A stretch of DNA of 64,000 nucleotides from Brevibacillus_H sp041920465. GTDB lineage: Bacteria > Bacillota > Bacilli > Brevibacillales > Brevibacillaceae. The notes beneath the pieces are model-generated. The model was not told the origin of the DNA, did not search any database, and was given only the letters and a program-made list of their open reading frames with translations. Shown piece after piece: positions 16,099-24,067 of the stretch. The stretch's first letter is position 1; each line of letters starts with the position of its first letter. Location of the stretch: positions 1 through 64,000 of the forward strand of contig JBHGXW010000024.1 in the NCBI GenBank assembly GCA_041920465.1, read 5' to 3'. Made by a program: the position numbers and the translations under genes.

Positions 16099-17367
16099 TT
16101 AGCGAATTTGGCCGTTTCCAAAAACCCGGTACTTCCAAGAAGTCAAAGCGGGAAGTCCCATCGGACCGCGGGCATGCATTTTTTGTGTGCTGATACCAAT
16201 CTCTGCGCCGTATCCGAATTCCCCTCCGTCGGTAAAACGGGTGGAAGCATTATGATAGACGCAGGCAGCATCCACTTCGTTCATAAATTGATCAGCTATG
16301 CGCCGGTCGTCGGTTACAATTGCTTCTGAATGGCCGGTGCCATGCCGCGTGATGTGTTCGATTGCCGCTGATACATCTTCGACAAGGCGGACAGACAAGA
16401 TCAAATCAAGGTGTTCGGTATCCCAATCTGCGGGAGTTGCTTCTTCCAAAATGCCGCCAAGTTCCTGATATTGGCTCCGGAGTTTTTCGCAGGCACGGAT
16501 GGTAACAGCGGCGTCGTGCAAACGATGAAGCAAACGGGCAGTATTCTCAGACGGCCAATTTTGATGGATGAGCAGTGTCTCCATCGCATTGCAAACAGAG
16601 GGGCGGCTTGTTTTGGCATTGAGGACAATCTGTTCAGCCATCAGGTAATCGGCGCTTTGATCGATAAAAGTATGGCAAATTCCTGCTCCCGTCTCCAATA
16701 CAGGGACGGTGGAGATCTTCACCACGCGGTTGATCAGGTCAGCTCCGCCGCGCGGAATAATCACGTCAATCAGTCCGTTCAATGTACACAACAGATCGAC
16801 TGACTCCCGCTGTGCAGCTGACAGGTATTGCACTGCATCAGCTGGCAGGCCAACGCTTTTTAGCCCATTTTGGATGCTTTTGGTTAAGGCTTGATTGGTA
16901 TGGCTTGCCGTTCGGCTGCCGCGAAGACAAATGGCATTGCCTGTCTTGATCGCAATGGCCGCCGCATCCACCGTTACATTGGGCCGCGCTTCATAAACCA
17001 TGCCGATGACGCCGAGCGGAACGCGTACTTCCTGAATCCGCAAACCATTCGGCCGGGTCCATTCAACAATCACTTGCCCGATCGGATCGGGGAGCAGGGT
17101 AAGCTCATGCAAACTGTCGATCAATGCTTGAATGCGGGCAGGGGTGAGCTGCAATCGATCCAGATAGCTTCTTGTGCTCCCGCTTTCCGCAGCCAGTTGA
17201 TAATCTTTTTGATTGGCGCTCAAAATCTCTTCGCTATCCTTGGCAATTTGCTCGCCTATTGCGAGCAGCGCCTGATTTTTTTGTTCCGTCGTCGCCAAAG
17301 CCAGGCGGCGTGACGCTGATTTGGCAAGTTCAGCCTGGCGGATCATGCTTTGCTTCCAGTCTTCCAT
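16099..17367 (-). CDS. proA: glutamate-5-semialdehyde dehydrogenase
   Basis: NADPH-dependent reduction of glutamyl-5-phosphate to glutamate semialdehyde. 422 aa from the ATG at 17367 (GGAGGGG upstream). It has the ALDH-like fold, the conserved GVIGMVYEARPNVTVDA segment and the catalytic cysteine in SRPSVCNAMETLL. The C-terminal SWKYRVFGNGQIR is typical of the family. It lies 23 bp after proB and 41 bp before proC. ProA and ProB work together because the acyl phosphate is labile. Confidence 0.97.
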   Translation of the reverse strand: MEDWKQSMIRQAELAKSASRRLALATTEQKNQALLAIGEQIAKDSEEILSANQKDYQLAAESGSTRSYLDRLQLTPARIQALIDSLHELTLLPDPIGQVIVEWTRPNGLRIQEVRVPLGVIGMVYEARPNVTVDAAAIAIKTGNAICLRGSRTASHTNQALTKSIQNGLKSVGLPADAVQYLSAAQRESVDLLCTLNGLIDVIIPRGGADLINRVVKISTVPVLETGAGICHTFIDQSADYLMAEQIVLNAKTSRPSVCNAMETLLIHQNWPSENTARLLHRLHDAAVTIRACEKLRSQYQELGGILEEATPADWDTEHLDLILSVRLVEDVSAAIEHITRHGTGHSEAIVTDDRRIADQFMNEVDAACVYHNASTRFTDGGEFGYGAEIGISTQKMHARGPMGLPALTSWKYRVFGNGQIR

Positions 17368-17390
17368 ACGGGTTCCCCTCCGATTTTTTT

Positions 17391-18518
17391 CTATTGATTT
17401 ATAGACGAAATGGAGTCTGCTCGATGCACCGCCATCCAATAGTCACGGTGTATGACTTCTCCTTGCAAGGTAACTTGATTGGGAGCATGCAGGTAATGAA
17501 GCAATTCCGATGCGGCAAAACGGCTGATTCCCCGGCCGATTAATTGTTCACCCCGGTATACCTCGACAACCTCTCCCGCCATGAATGTGCCTTCCACCTG
17601 GCGAAGTCCTGCCGGAAGCAAGCTGCGCCGCTTGTGCAAAATCGCCTGTGCAGCCCCTTCATCGACCACCATTTTGCCGCGGATCGGAGAGTGGAGGGCG
17701 ATCCATTGCTTTCGGATTGAGACGGATTCCGCTTTCCGTTCTCTCATTGTGCCTACATAGGTGCCGTCACCCATTCCTTCCACGATTTGCACCAGACTTT
17801 CGGCTTTTGTTGCTTTTCCGATAAAAGAAGGGATGCCCAGCGTCGCGGCAGTTTGGGCTGCCAGCAGTTTGGAACGCATGCCGCCCGTTCCAAGCGATCC
17901 TGCTCCGCCCGCCAGCTCCAACAGCTCAGGTGTAACTGCTTCAAGATAGGGGAAACGGCGCGCATTTTTTTGTTTGCGCGGATCACCTTCATAAAATCCG
18001 TTTGTGTCAGTTACCATCACGTACAGATCGGCATGAACCAATCCGGAGACCAAGGCACCCAACATATCGTTATCGCCAAATGTCAATTCAGCGACAGAAA
18101 CCGTATCATTCTCGTTAATAACAGGAATAATGCCGCGCGAGAGCAGGAGTGTGATGGTTTGAAGGGCATGTTGGTAACGCTCCCGGTCAGAAAAATCGGC
18201 CCGTGTCAAGAGAATCTGGGCAATCCTTTCGCCGCTTTCGGCAAATAAATCGGCATAGCCCTGCATCAAAATGCTTTGACCCACGGCCGCCGCTGCCTGT
18301 CTGGCTGCCAGCGTACGCGGTCGTTCTTTGTACCCCAGTAATTTATAGCCGCTAGCCACCGCCCCCGATGAGACTAACAAGACTTCGTGTCCATCTGCCC
18401 TAAGCCGGGTGATGGCGGAAACTAACGATTTCATTTTGGCTGAATCACAGCCGCTTCCGGCATTTGTCAGGGAACTGCTGCCGACTTTTACCACGATTCG
18501 CTTTTTTCGCACGCTCAT
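17391..18518 (-). CDS. proB: glutamate 5-kinase
   Basis: ATP-dependent phosphorylation of L-glutamate, the committed and usually proline-inhibited step of proline synthesis. 375 aa from the ATG at 18518, which has AAAGGAGG 7 bp upstream; an upstream in-frame ATG would make the ribosome site coding. The amino-acid kinase domain covers about 1-255 (KVGSSSLT, INENDTVS) and a C-terminal PUA domain about 280-375. It is the first gene of proBAC, directly behind the T-box. Confidence 0.96.
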   Translation of the reverse strand: MSVRKKRIVVKVGSSSLTNAGSGCDSAKMKSLVSAITRLRADGHEVLLVSSGAVASGYKLLGYKERPRTLAARQAAAAVGQSILMQGYADLFAESGERIAQILLTRADFSDRERYQHALQTITLLLSRGIIPVINENDTVSVAELTFGDNDMLGALVSGLVHADLYVMVTDTNGFYEGDPRKQKNARRFPYLEAVTPELLELAGGAGSLGTGGMRSKLLAAQTAATLGIPSFIGKATKAESLVQIVEGMGDGTYVGTMRERKAESVSIRKQWIALHSPIRGKMVVDEGAAQAILHKRRSLLPAGLRQVEGTFMAGEVVEVYRGEQLIGRGISRFAASELLHYLHAPNQVTLQGEVIHRDYWMAVHRADSISSINQ

Positions 18519-18542
18519 TCCATGCCCTCCTTTCTTGTAAAT

Positions 18543-18830
18543 AAAAAAACCTTTCATCCTTGAATAAGGACGAAAGGTTACTTTCGCGGTACCACCTTAC
18601 TTGATGATTCTGTTCAACAGTAATCATCCAACTTTTCGCTTCGGCCCGTTTGTCGCGGGATTAAAGCGCTCTCCTTGGTAACGGGGGAAAGACTCCCGTC
18701 CAGGTCATCCCTGGCCGCTCCGGGATGGGTTCAAGCTTGTTCGCTGGCGAAACCTTGCAGCCGGTGGATTTCGCTCTCTGGACAGGATACAACAGCTTTA
18801 CTATTTCCCTTCAACGCGTCAATGTGTGAA
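18543..18830 (-). promoter_or_regulatory. T-box leader of proBAC, proline specifier CCC
   Basis: Read on the minus strand, this leader carries the T-box core AGGTGGTACCGCG (18585-18597), Stem I elements (AGTA, AGAG, GGCTG) and a terminator hairpin (18543-18580) with a run of seven U, 25 bp before proB. The likely specifier is GAA-CCC-AT, with the CCC proline codon at 18727-18729. Uncharged tRNA-Pro should stabilise the antiterminator and turn the operon on. T-box control of proBA is known in Bacillus; the specifier is assigned by context. Confidence 0.93.
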
Positions 18831-18848
18831 CTTCCTATGTTTTAAATA

Positions 18849-18878
18849 ATTATGCCAACATGCGCATAATGATGTCAA
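18849..18878 (-). promoter_or_regulatory. sigma-A promoter of the proBAC T-box leader
   Basis: On the minus strand, TTGACA (18873-18878), an 18-bp spacer and CATAAT (18849-18854), starting just before the T-box. Confidence 0.8.
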
Positions 18879-18890
18879 GAACATCCTGAT

Positions 18891-19493
18891 CTATTCGAAC
18901 AAATTCTTTCCGTATGTCCCTTTTCGCTCGCTAATCTCGAAGTGTTTGGTCTTTTTGTCGCGAACGAGACGGTAGGTAATTGTCCGATCCATCGCGAAGG
19001 AAGGAAGAGTCGCTTCTTTTACGGTTGCGGTAATTCCTTTGATCCCCGAATCGACACTTGTGTTCTTGACGGTAATGAGCACGTGGTAATCGGCAGTTCC
19101 TTCCGCCAGATACACTTTGCCTTTGACAATCTTGGTATGGAGATTGTCGTACATTTTTACGGCGAGCGGCCGGCTCCAAAAGCGGGAGAAGTAAGCAATG
19201 ATTTTTTCTCTGCTATTTAAGCGGGAAGGTAACTCTCGATAAGTAATGCCGTCTTCTTTCACTTTTTTCCCTTTAGGCATGGTAGCGGCAGCATACTGCA
19301 GATCTTCAAATACATGCTCCGCCCGGTTTAGGAACAAAACAAGGTCGTGCTTGTTTGTCCCCACATCTTTGATTGCTGCTGTTATTTTCTCATTTTTGAT
19401 CTTTATCTTGCCAATCTGACCCATCCCTTCTTTCTTGCCGGTACAACCGGTAATGGCAAGGGAGAGCGCGAGCAGAATCAGCCATTTTTTCAT
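18891..19493 (-). CDS. putative lipoprotein, possibly IseA-like
   Basis: 200-aa exported protein with a lipobox (LAITGC, Cys17) after a short hydrophobic signal. The mature part has a mixed alpha/beta pattern; RLNSREKIIAYFSRFWSRP followed by KIVKGKVYLAEGTADY reminded me of the IseA (YoeB) DL-endopeptidase inhibitor family, but this is only a resemblance. If right, it would restrain NlpC/P60 enzymes like the one at 444. GAGGTGGG precedes the ATG. It ends 13 bp before the proBAC promoter; no terminator separates them. Confidence 0.7.
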   Translation of the reverse strand: MKKWLILLALSLAITGCTGKKEGMGQIGKIKIKNEKITAAIKDVGTNKHDLVLFLNRAEHVFEDLQYAAATMPKGKKVKEDGITYRELPSRLNSREKIIAYFSRFWSRPLAVKMYDNLHTKIVKGKVYLAEGTADYHVLITVKNTSVDSGIKGITATVKEATLPSFAMDRTITYRLVRDKKTKHFEISERKGTYGKNLFE

Positions 19494-19671
19494 CGTCCCA
19501 CCTCATGTTTAGGCTTCTTTCTTAAGATGTGAATTGGCTTTGGATGATAAACAAGTTAACTTTTTCCTGAATAAACGCGATTCTGATGGAGCGGCACTTG
19601 TTTGTTTGCGGTTTTCCAACTATCATGGAAGGGATACTATAAGGACATACCTAATTGTTGAGGTGAAAGGC

Positions 19672-20088
19672 ATGTTTGGTTTTGGCAAGAAGGCGAAAAA
19701 AATGGAGGGTGTGGACATCCTGATTCTGAAAACAGATGAGGCAGCCAACCGTTCCATCTATCAAGTTGTGTTCCCAAGCATGGTGGCCAACGATGTTACC
19801 AGCATGTTGAGCAAACTGCAAAAATCTCCATTTAACAAAAAAGAGTTTCTTGGCGATATCGGCGGATTCTATATGATTACTCATATCGAAGCAGCCAGCG
19901 GGTTTGAAGTGTTGGATGAAGTGGATTTGGAAGCTCATCCGGTACAAATTCAAGATTTCGCCAATATCTTGTTGCGCCGGCTGGAGTCCATCGAGGAGTC
20001 CGGTCAAATCGAAGAGTCCGAAGATCTTGCATTCATCATGGGAGAATTGACTATGCTGCGCGACGGAAGCTATATCCCGCAAACGTAA
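19672..20088 (+). CDS. hypothetical protein, unrecognised
   Basis: 138 aa from the ATG at 19672, which has GAGGTG 6 bp upstream; the longer in-frame reading has no ribosome site. It is soluble and acidic toward the C-terminus, with a basic start (MFGFGKKAKKMEG) and an alpha/beta-looking middle (FPSMVANDVTSMLSKLQKS). I do not recognise a family. It is divergent from the lipoprotein gene and upstream of the fad operon control region. Confidence 0.6.
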   Translation: MFGFGKKAKKMEGVDILILKTDEAANRSIYQVVFPSMVANDVTSMLSKLQKSPFNKKEFLGDIGGFYMITHIEAASGFEVLDEVDLEAHPVQIQDFANILLRRLESIEESGQIEESEDLAFIMGELTMLRDGSYIPQT

Positions 20089-20177
20089 TGGATACCCACT
20101 CGGCAAGAACGATCGTTTCGCTGAGCGGGGCCCCAAACCTATCATCCTAATTGTGAAAAAAACGTGAGAATTATGGA

Positions 20178-20206
20178 TTGCAACCGTTTCCCTTTTGCAT
20201 TACAAT
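20178..20206 (+). promoter_or_regulatory. sigma-A promoter upstream of the fad operon
   Basis: TTGCAA (20178-20183), a 17-bp spacer and TACAAT (20201-20206). A palindrome with ATGAAT/ATTCAT arms (20210-20229) covers the expected start point and looks like an operator. Confidence 0.65.
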
Positions 20207-20249
20207 AAAAAATGAATTATGATTCATTTTTGTCCATTACCCACAAAAA

Positions 20250-20288
20250 GCATCTCACAGTCGAATCCAAGCCGTGGGATGTTTTTTT
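20250..20288 (+). terminator. terminator-like hairpin between promoter and fadN
   Basis: CATCTCAC (20251-20258) pairs with GTGGGATG (20274-20281) with one G-U pair, followed by seven T. It lies 75 bp after the promoter start point and about 110 bp before fadN, so it could attenuate the operon or end a short RNA. The remainder of 20089-20394 has no gene. Confidence 0.7.
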
Positions 20289-20298
20289 AAAACAGTAA

Positions 20299-20316
20299 TG
20301 AATGAGTATTCATTCA
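20299..20316 (+). promoter_or_regulatory. FadR (TetR-type) operator
   Basis: TGAATGA-GTAT-TCATTCA is a perfect 7-bp-armed palindrome. It matches the B. subtilis FadR (YsiA) operator type, in which long-chain acyl-CoA releases the repressor. It precedes fadN, so control of fatty-acid degradation is expected. Confidence 0.85.
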
Positions 20317-20394
20317 AAACAATTTAGGCATCTTGCAGCTAGTATCATCATAGGAAATTTAAGAATCTGTTGGAGCAATGAAGGAGGTTACATG

Positions 20395-22803
20395 ATGGAA
20401 CGCAAAATTCGCAAAGCGGCCGTACTCGGTTCCGGGGTGATGGGAGCTGGTATTGCCGCACATTTGGCAAACGTGGGTATCCCTGTGTATCTCTTGGACA
20501 TCGTGCCGCGTGAGCTGACGGAAGACGAGGCTAAGAAGGGGTTGACGCTTGAACATCCAGCAGTTCGCAACCGGATTGCCCAAGCCGGCAAGGATCGTTT
20601 GCTGAAAGAAAAACCAGCTCCTCTTTACGACAAGGCCGACATCGATTTGATTACAGTCGGAAATATGGAAGACCATATGCCACTCTTGGGAGAAGTAGAT
20701 TGGATCATCGAGGTTGTCGTCGAAAATCTGGATGTGAAAAAGAAAGTTTTTGAAGCAGTTGAAGCTCACCGCAAGCCTGGCACCATTGTTTCCTCCAACA
20801 CATCGGGTGTTTCCATCAACGAAATGAGCGAGGGACGCTCCGATGAGTTCCGCAAGCATTTCCTTGGAACCCATTTTTTCAATCCTCCGCGTTATCTGAA
20901 ACTTCTGGAGATCATCCCAGGCAACGATACCGATCCGGAAATCGTGAACTTCATGATGCATTTCGGAGAGTTCGTCCTTGGTAAAGGAACGGTGCTTTGC
21001 AAAGACACGCCGAACTTCATCGCAAACCGTATCGGTACTTTCGGGCTGCAGGTTTCGGTTCAGGAAATGGTGCGTTTGGGACTTGGCGTCGATGAGGTAG
21101 ACGCACTGACCGGTCCGGTGATTGGCCGTCCGAAAAGCGCCACTTTCCGTACCCTGGACGTTGTTGGCCTGGATACATATGTCCACGTGGCTAACAATGT
21201 GAAAAATAAAAGCAATGATGAAGCCGAAAAAGCGGTGTTCGAAATTCCCACATTCATTCACAAAATGGTGGAAAACCGCTGGTTAGGCCAAAAAACAGGC
21301 CAAGGCTTCTTCAAGCAGGAGAAAACAGCAGCCGGCAAAGAAATTTTGGCGCTTGATTACAACACAATGGAATATAAGCCGCGGACCAAAGCAAAATTCG
21401 CATCCCTCGAAGCAGCCAAAACTGCCAAAACATTGGGACAAAAGCTGCAAGCTCTGGTGTATGGCAAAGACAAGGCCAGCGAATTCCTCTGGAGCGTCTT
21501 CAAACGAGTGCTGCTTTATTCCGCAGCCAACGTTCCGGCAATCGCAGACGATATCGTAGCAGTGGACAAAGCGATGAAATGGGGCTTCGGTTGGGAACTT
21601 GGCCCGTTTGAAACATGGGATGCGATTGGCGTAGAGAAGTCGGTTGCCCGCATGCGTGAAGAGGGCGAGGCGATTCCGGCGCTCGTCGAAGAGCTTTTGG
21701 CAAGCGGCAAAACTTCCTTCTATGAGAAGAGTGAAGGTCGTGTATCTGCATTCGCAATTGGCGGAAAATTCAAAGATGTTGAAGAAAACAAAGAAAAAAT
21801 CAACCTTGCCGCTCTCAAAGAGCAAGGCAGGCTGGTGAAGAAAAATGCCGGAGCCTCTTTGGTAGACTTGGGCGACGGAGTTCTCTGCCTGGAGTTTACC
21901 TCTCCGCACAACGCGCTCGGCATGGATGTACTGCAAATGGCCGCGGCAGCAGCGGAAGAAGTGAAGAAAAACTTCACAGGTCTTGTGATCGGGAACCAGG
22001 GCAAAAACTTCTGCGTAGGTATGAACCTCGCGATGGCATTAATGGAAGCCCAGGATGACAACTACATTGAACTCGATATGATGGTACGCAACTTCCACAA
22101 GATAGCAGACGCTCTGAAGACAATGGGCCGTCCGGTGGTTGCCGCGCCATTCGGCATGACACTGGGCGGCGGGGTAGAAGTATGCTACCTGGCAGACCGC
22201 GTACAGCTTTCCGCAGAAACGTACCTTGGACTTGTCGAAGTCGGTGTTGGCTTATTGCCGGGCGGCGGCGGAACCAAAGAGATGCTGTTCAGAGCGATGG
22301 AAAATGTACCGGAAGGCGGTTCTGTGCCAGTTGATCCGTTCCCGTTTGTAGCGCGTGCATTTGAAACGATCGCGATGGCGAAAGTCTCTACCAGCGGCAA
22401 GGAAGCGATCAAACTTGGTTACCTGCGGCCAACTGACCGGATCAGCATCAATCAGGATCACCAGTTGTACGATGCGAAACAGTTGGTTCTCGCCATGGAT
22501 AAAGAGGGCTATACGCCGCGCAAGAACCGCAAAATCCGCGTAATTGGGGAGACGGGATATGCCAGCCTGCGTCAAAACATCTACTCCATGCGCGTTGGCG
22601 GCTTGATCAGTGAACACGACGAATTGATCGCAAGCAAGATCGCATACGTCATGTCGGGCGGAAATATTCCAGCAGGAACAGAAGTGAACGAACAGTACAT
22701 TCTCGATTTGGAGCGTCAAGCGTTCCTGGAGCTGATCAAAACGCCGAAGACACAGGCTCGCATGGCACATATGCTGCAAAAAGGCAAACCGCTTCGCAAT
22801 TAG
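20395..22803 (+). CDS. fadN: 3-hydroxyacyl-CoA dehydrogenase / enoyl-CoA hydratase
   Basis: Bifunctional beta-oxidation enzyme: hydration of enoyl-CoA and NAD-dependent oxidation of 3-hydroxyacyl-CoA. About 802 aa, near the family's usual ~790. I choose the second of two adjacent ATGs (20395), 7 bp after AAGGAGG. The N-terminal Rossmann motif is GSGVMG (12-17), then the dehydrogenase halves (SSNTSGVSI, GTHFFNPPRY). A crotonase domain lies toward the C-terminus (NFCVGMNLA, GMTLGGGVEVC). It is first in fadN-fadA-fadE, as in B. subtilis, behind a FadR-type operator. Confidence 0.95.
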   Translation: MERKIRKAAVLGSGVMGAGIAAHLANVGIPVYLLDIVPRELTEDEAKKGLTLEHPAVRNRIAQAGKDRLLKEKPAPLYDKADIDLITVGNMEDHMPLLGEVDWIIEVVVENLDVKKKVFEAVEAHRKPGTIVSSNTSGVSINEMSEGRSDEFRKHFLGTHFFNPPRYLKLLEIIPGNDTDPEIVNFMMHFGEFVLGKGTVLCKDTPNFIANRIGTFGLQVSVQEMVRLGLGVDEVDALTGPVIGRPKSATFRTLDVVGLDTYVHVANNVKNKSNDEAEKAVFEIPTFIHKMVENRWLGQKTGQGFFKQEKTAAGKEILALDYNTMEYKPRTKAKFASLEAAKTAKTLGQKLQALVYGKDKASEFLWSVFKRVLLYSAANVPAIADDIVAVDKAMKWGFGWELGPFETWDAIGVEKSVARMREEGEAIPALVEELLASGKTSFYEKSEGRVSAFAIGGKFKDVEENKEKINLAALKEQGRLVKKNAGASLVDLGDGVLCLEFTSPHNALGMDVLQMAAAAAEEVKKNFTGLVIGNQGKNFCVGMNLAMALMEAQDDNYIELDMMVRNFHKIADALKTMGRPVVAAPFGMTLGGGVEVCYLADRVQLSAETYLGLVEVGVGLLPGGGGTKEMLFRAMENVPEGGSVPVDPFPFVARAFETIAMAKVSTSGKEAIKLGYLRPTDRISINQDHQLYDAKQLVLAMDKEGYTPRKNRKIRVIGETGYASLRQNIYSMRVGGLISEHDELIASKIAYVMSGGNIPAGTEVNEQYILDLERQAFLELIKTPKTQARMAHMLQKGKPLRN

Positions 22804-22846
22804 TTTTATAAATGGACGCACTTTTCGCCAGTAGGGAGGAGAAATG

Positions 22847-24025
22847 ATGAGAGAAGCAGTCATTGTCGCAGGTGCTCGTACGGCTGTCGGCAAATCGAAA
22901 AAAGGCAGCATGAAGGATGTCCATCCAGTGGATATGGGCGCTGCTGTCATTAACGATTTGCTGCGCCGCGTACCTGCTCTTGATAAGTCGCAAATCGACG
23001 ATGTAATTATTGGGTGTGCAGTACCAGAGGCTGAGCAAGGAATGAACATGGCCCGCCTGATCGGCCTGCGTGCTGGCTTGCCAACCAACGTGTCGGGTAT
23101 TACCGTAAACCGTTTCTGCTCGTCCGGCTTGCAGACGATCGCTTATGCTGCCCAGCAGATCATGACCGGAATGGCTGATGTAGTGATTGCCGGCGGAGTG
23201 GAAAGCATGAGCCTGCTGCCGATGACCGGCCACAAGGTAGCGCTGAATCCTACCCTTGTGGAGACCATGCCGGAAGCATACATGAGCATGGGGCATACGG
23301 CCGAGCAGGTGGCACAGCGTTACAATATCAGCCGCGAAGATCAGGATGCCTTTGCGGTGGAGAGCCATCGCCGTGCAGCCGCAGCCGTTGCAGAAGGCAA
23401 ATTTAAAGATGAGATTGTTCCGATTCCGGTTAAACAAACCTTCGTTGATGACAACGGCAAGGTGCATGTCAAAGAATTTGTTTTTGACACGGATGAAGGC
23501 GTCCGTCCGGATACTTCCATGGAAGGCTTGGCAAAATTGAAGCCGGCGTTCCATCCGAAGGGCTCCGTTACAGCGGGGAACTCCTCGCAGACAAGCGACG
23601 GTGCCGCTGCCGTAATCGTCATGTCTCTGGAAAAAGCGGCTGAGCTGGGCATTGAGCCAATTGCCAAGTTCCGTTCTTTCACGGTTGGCGGCGTAGACCC
23701 TGATGTGATGGGGATTGGACCGGTTGTAGCCATTCCTAAGGCGCTGAAAATCGCCGGATTGACCGTAGACGATGTAGATCTGTTCGAATTGAATGAAGCG
23801 TTTGCTTCTCAATCTATTGCTGTAATCCGTGAGTTGGGTCTGGATACAAACAAGGTGAACGTAAACGGCGGGGCGATTGCTCTCGGTCACCCGCTCGGTT
23901 GTACGGGTGCCAAACTGACCGTCTCTTTGTTGAACGAATTGAAACGCCGCGGCGGTAAATACGGTGTCGTTACCATGTGTATTGGCGGCGGTATGGGTGC
24001 AGCCGGCGTTTTCGAAATGGTGTAA
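22847..24025 (+). CDS. fadA: acetyl-CoA C-acyltransferase (3-ketoacyl-CoA thiolase)
   Basis: Thiolytic cleavage of 3-ketoacyl-CoA to acetyl-CoA and a shortened acyl-CoA. 392 aa from the ATG at 22847, 7 bp after GGGAGG; an adjacent ATG at 22844 is possible. The nucleophilic Cys91 is in NRFCSSGLQ; the C-terminal GHPLGCTG and CIGGGMG motifs supply the His and the second Cys. It follows fadN by 43 bp in the same operon. Degradative thiolase is favoured over biosynthetic by context. Confidence 0.95.
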   Translation: MREAVIVAGARTAVGKSKKGSMKDVHPVDMGAAVINDLLRRVPALDKSQIDDVIIGCAVPEAEQGMNMARLIGLRAGLPTNVSGITVNRFCSSGLQTIAYAAQQIMTGMADVVIAGGVESMSLLPMTGHKVALNPTLVETMPEAYMSMGHTAEQVAQRYNISREDQDAFAVESHRRAAAAVAEGKFKDEIVPIPVKQTFVDDNGKVHVKEFVFDTDEGVRPDTSMEGLAKLKPAFHPKGSVTAGNSSQTSDGAAAVIVMSLEKAAELGIEPIAKFRSFTVGGVDPDVMGIGPVVAIPKALKIAGLTVDDVDLFELNEAFASQSIAVIRELGLDTNKVNVNGGAIALGHPLGCTGAKLTVSLLNELKRRGGKYGVVTMCIGGGMGAAGVFEMV

Positions 24026-24067
24026 AACTTTGCGTGATCAATTACTAATGAAAAGGAGCGTAATAAA

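Noticed and set aside
20359..21261. 300-codon minus-strand frame opposite fadN
   Set aside because: A codon-bias shadow of fadN with no ribosome site.
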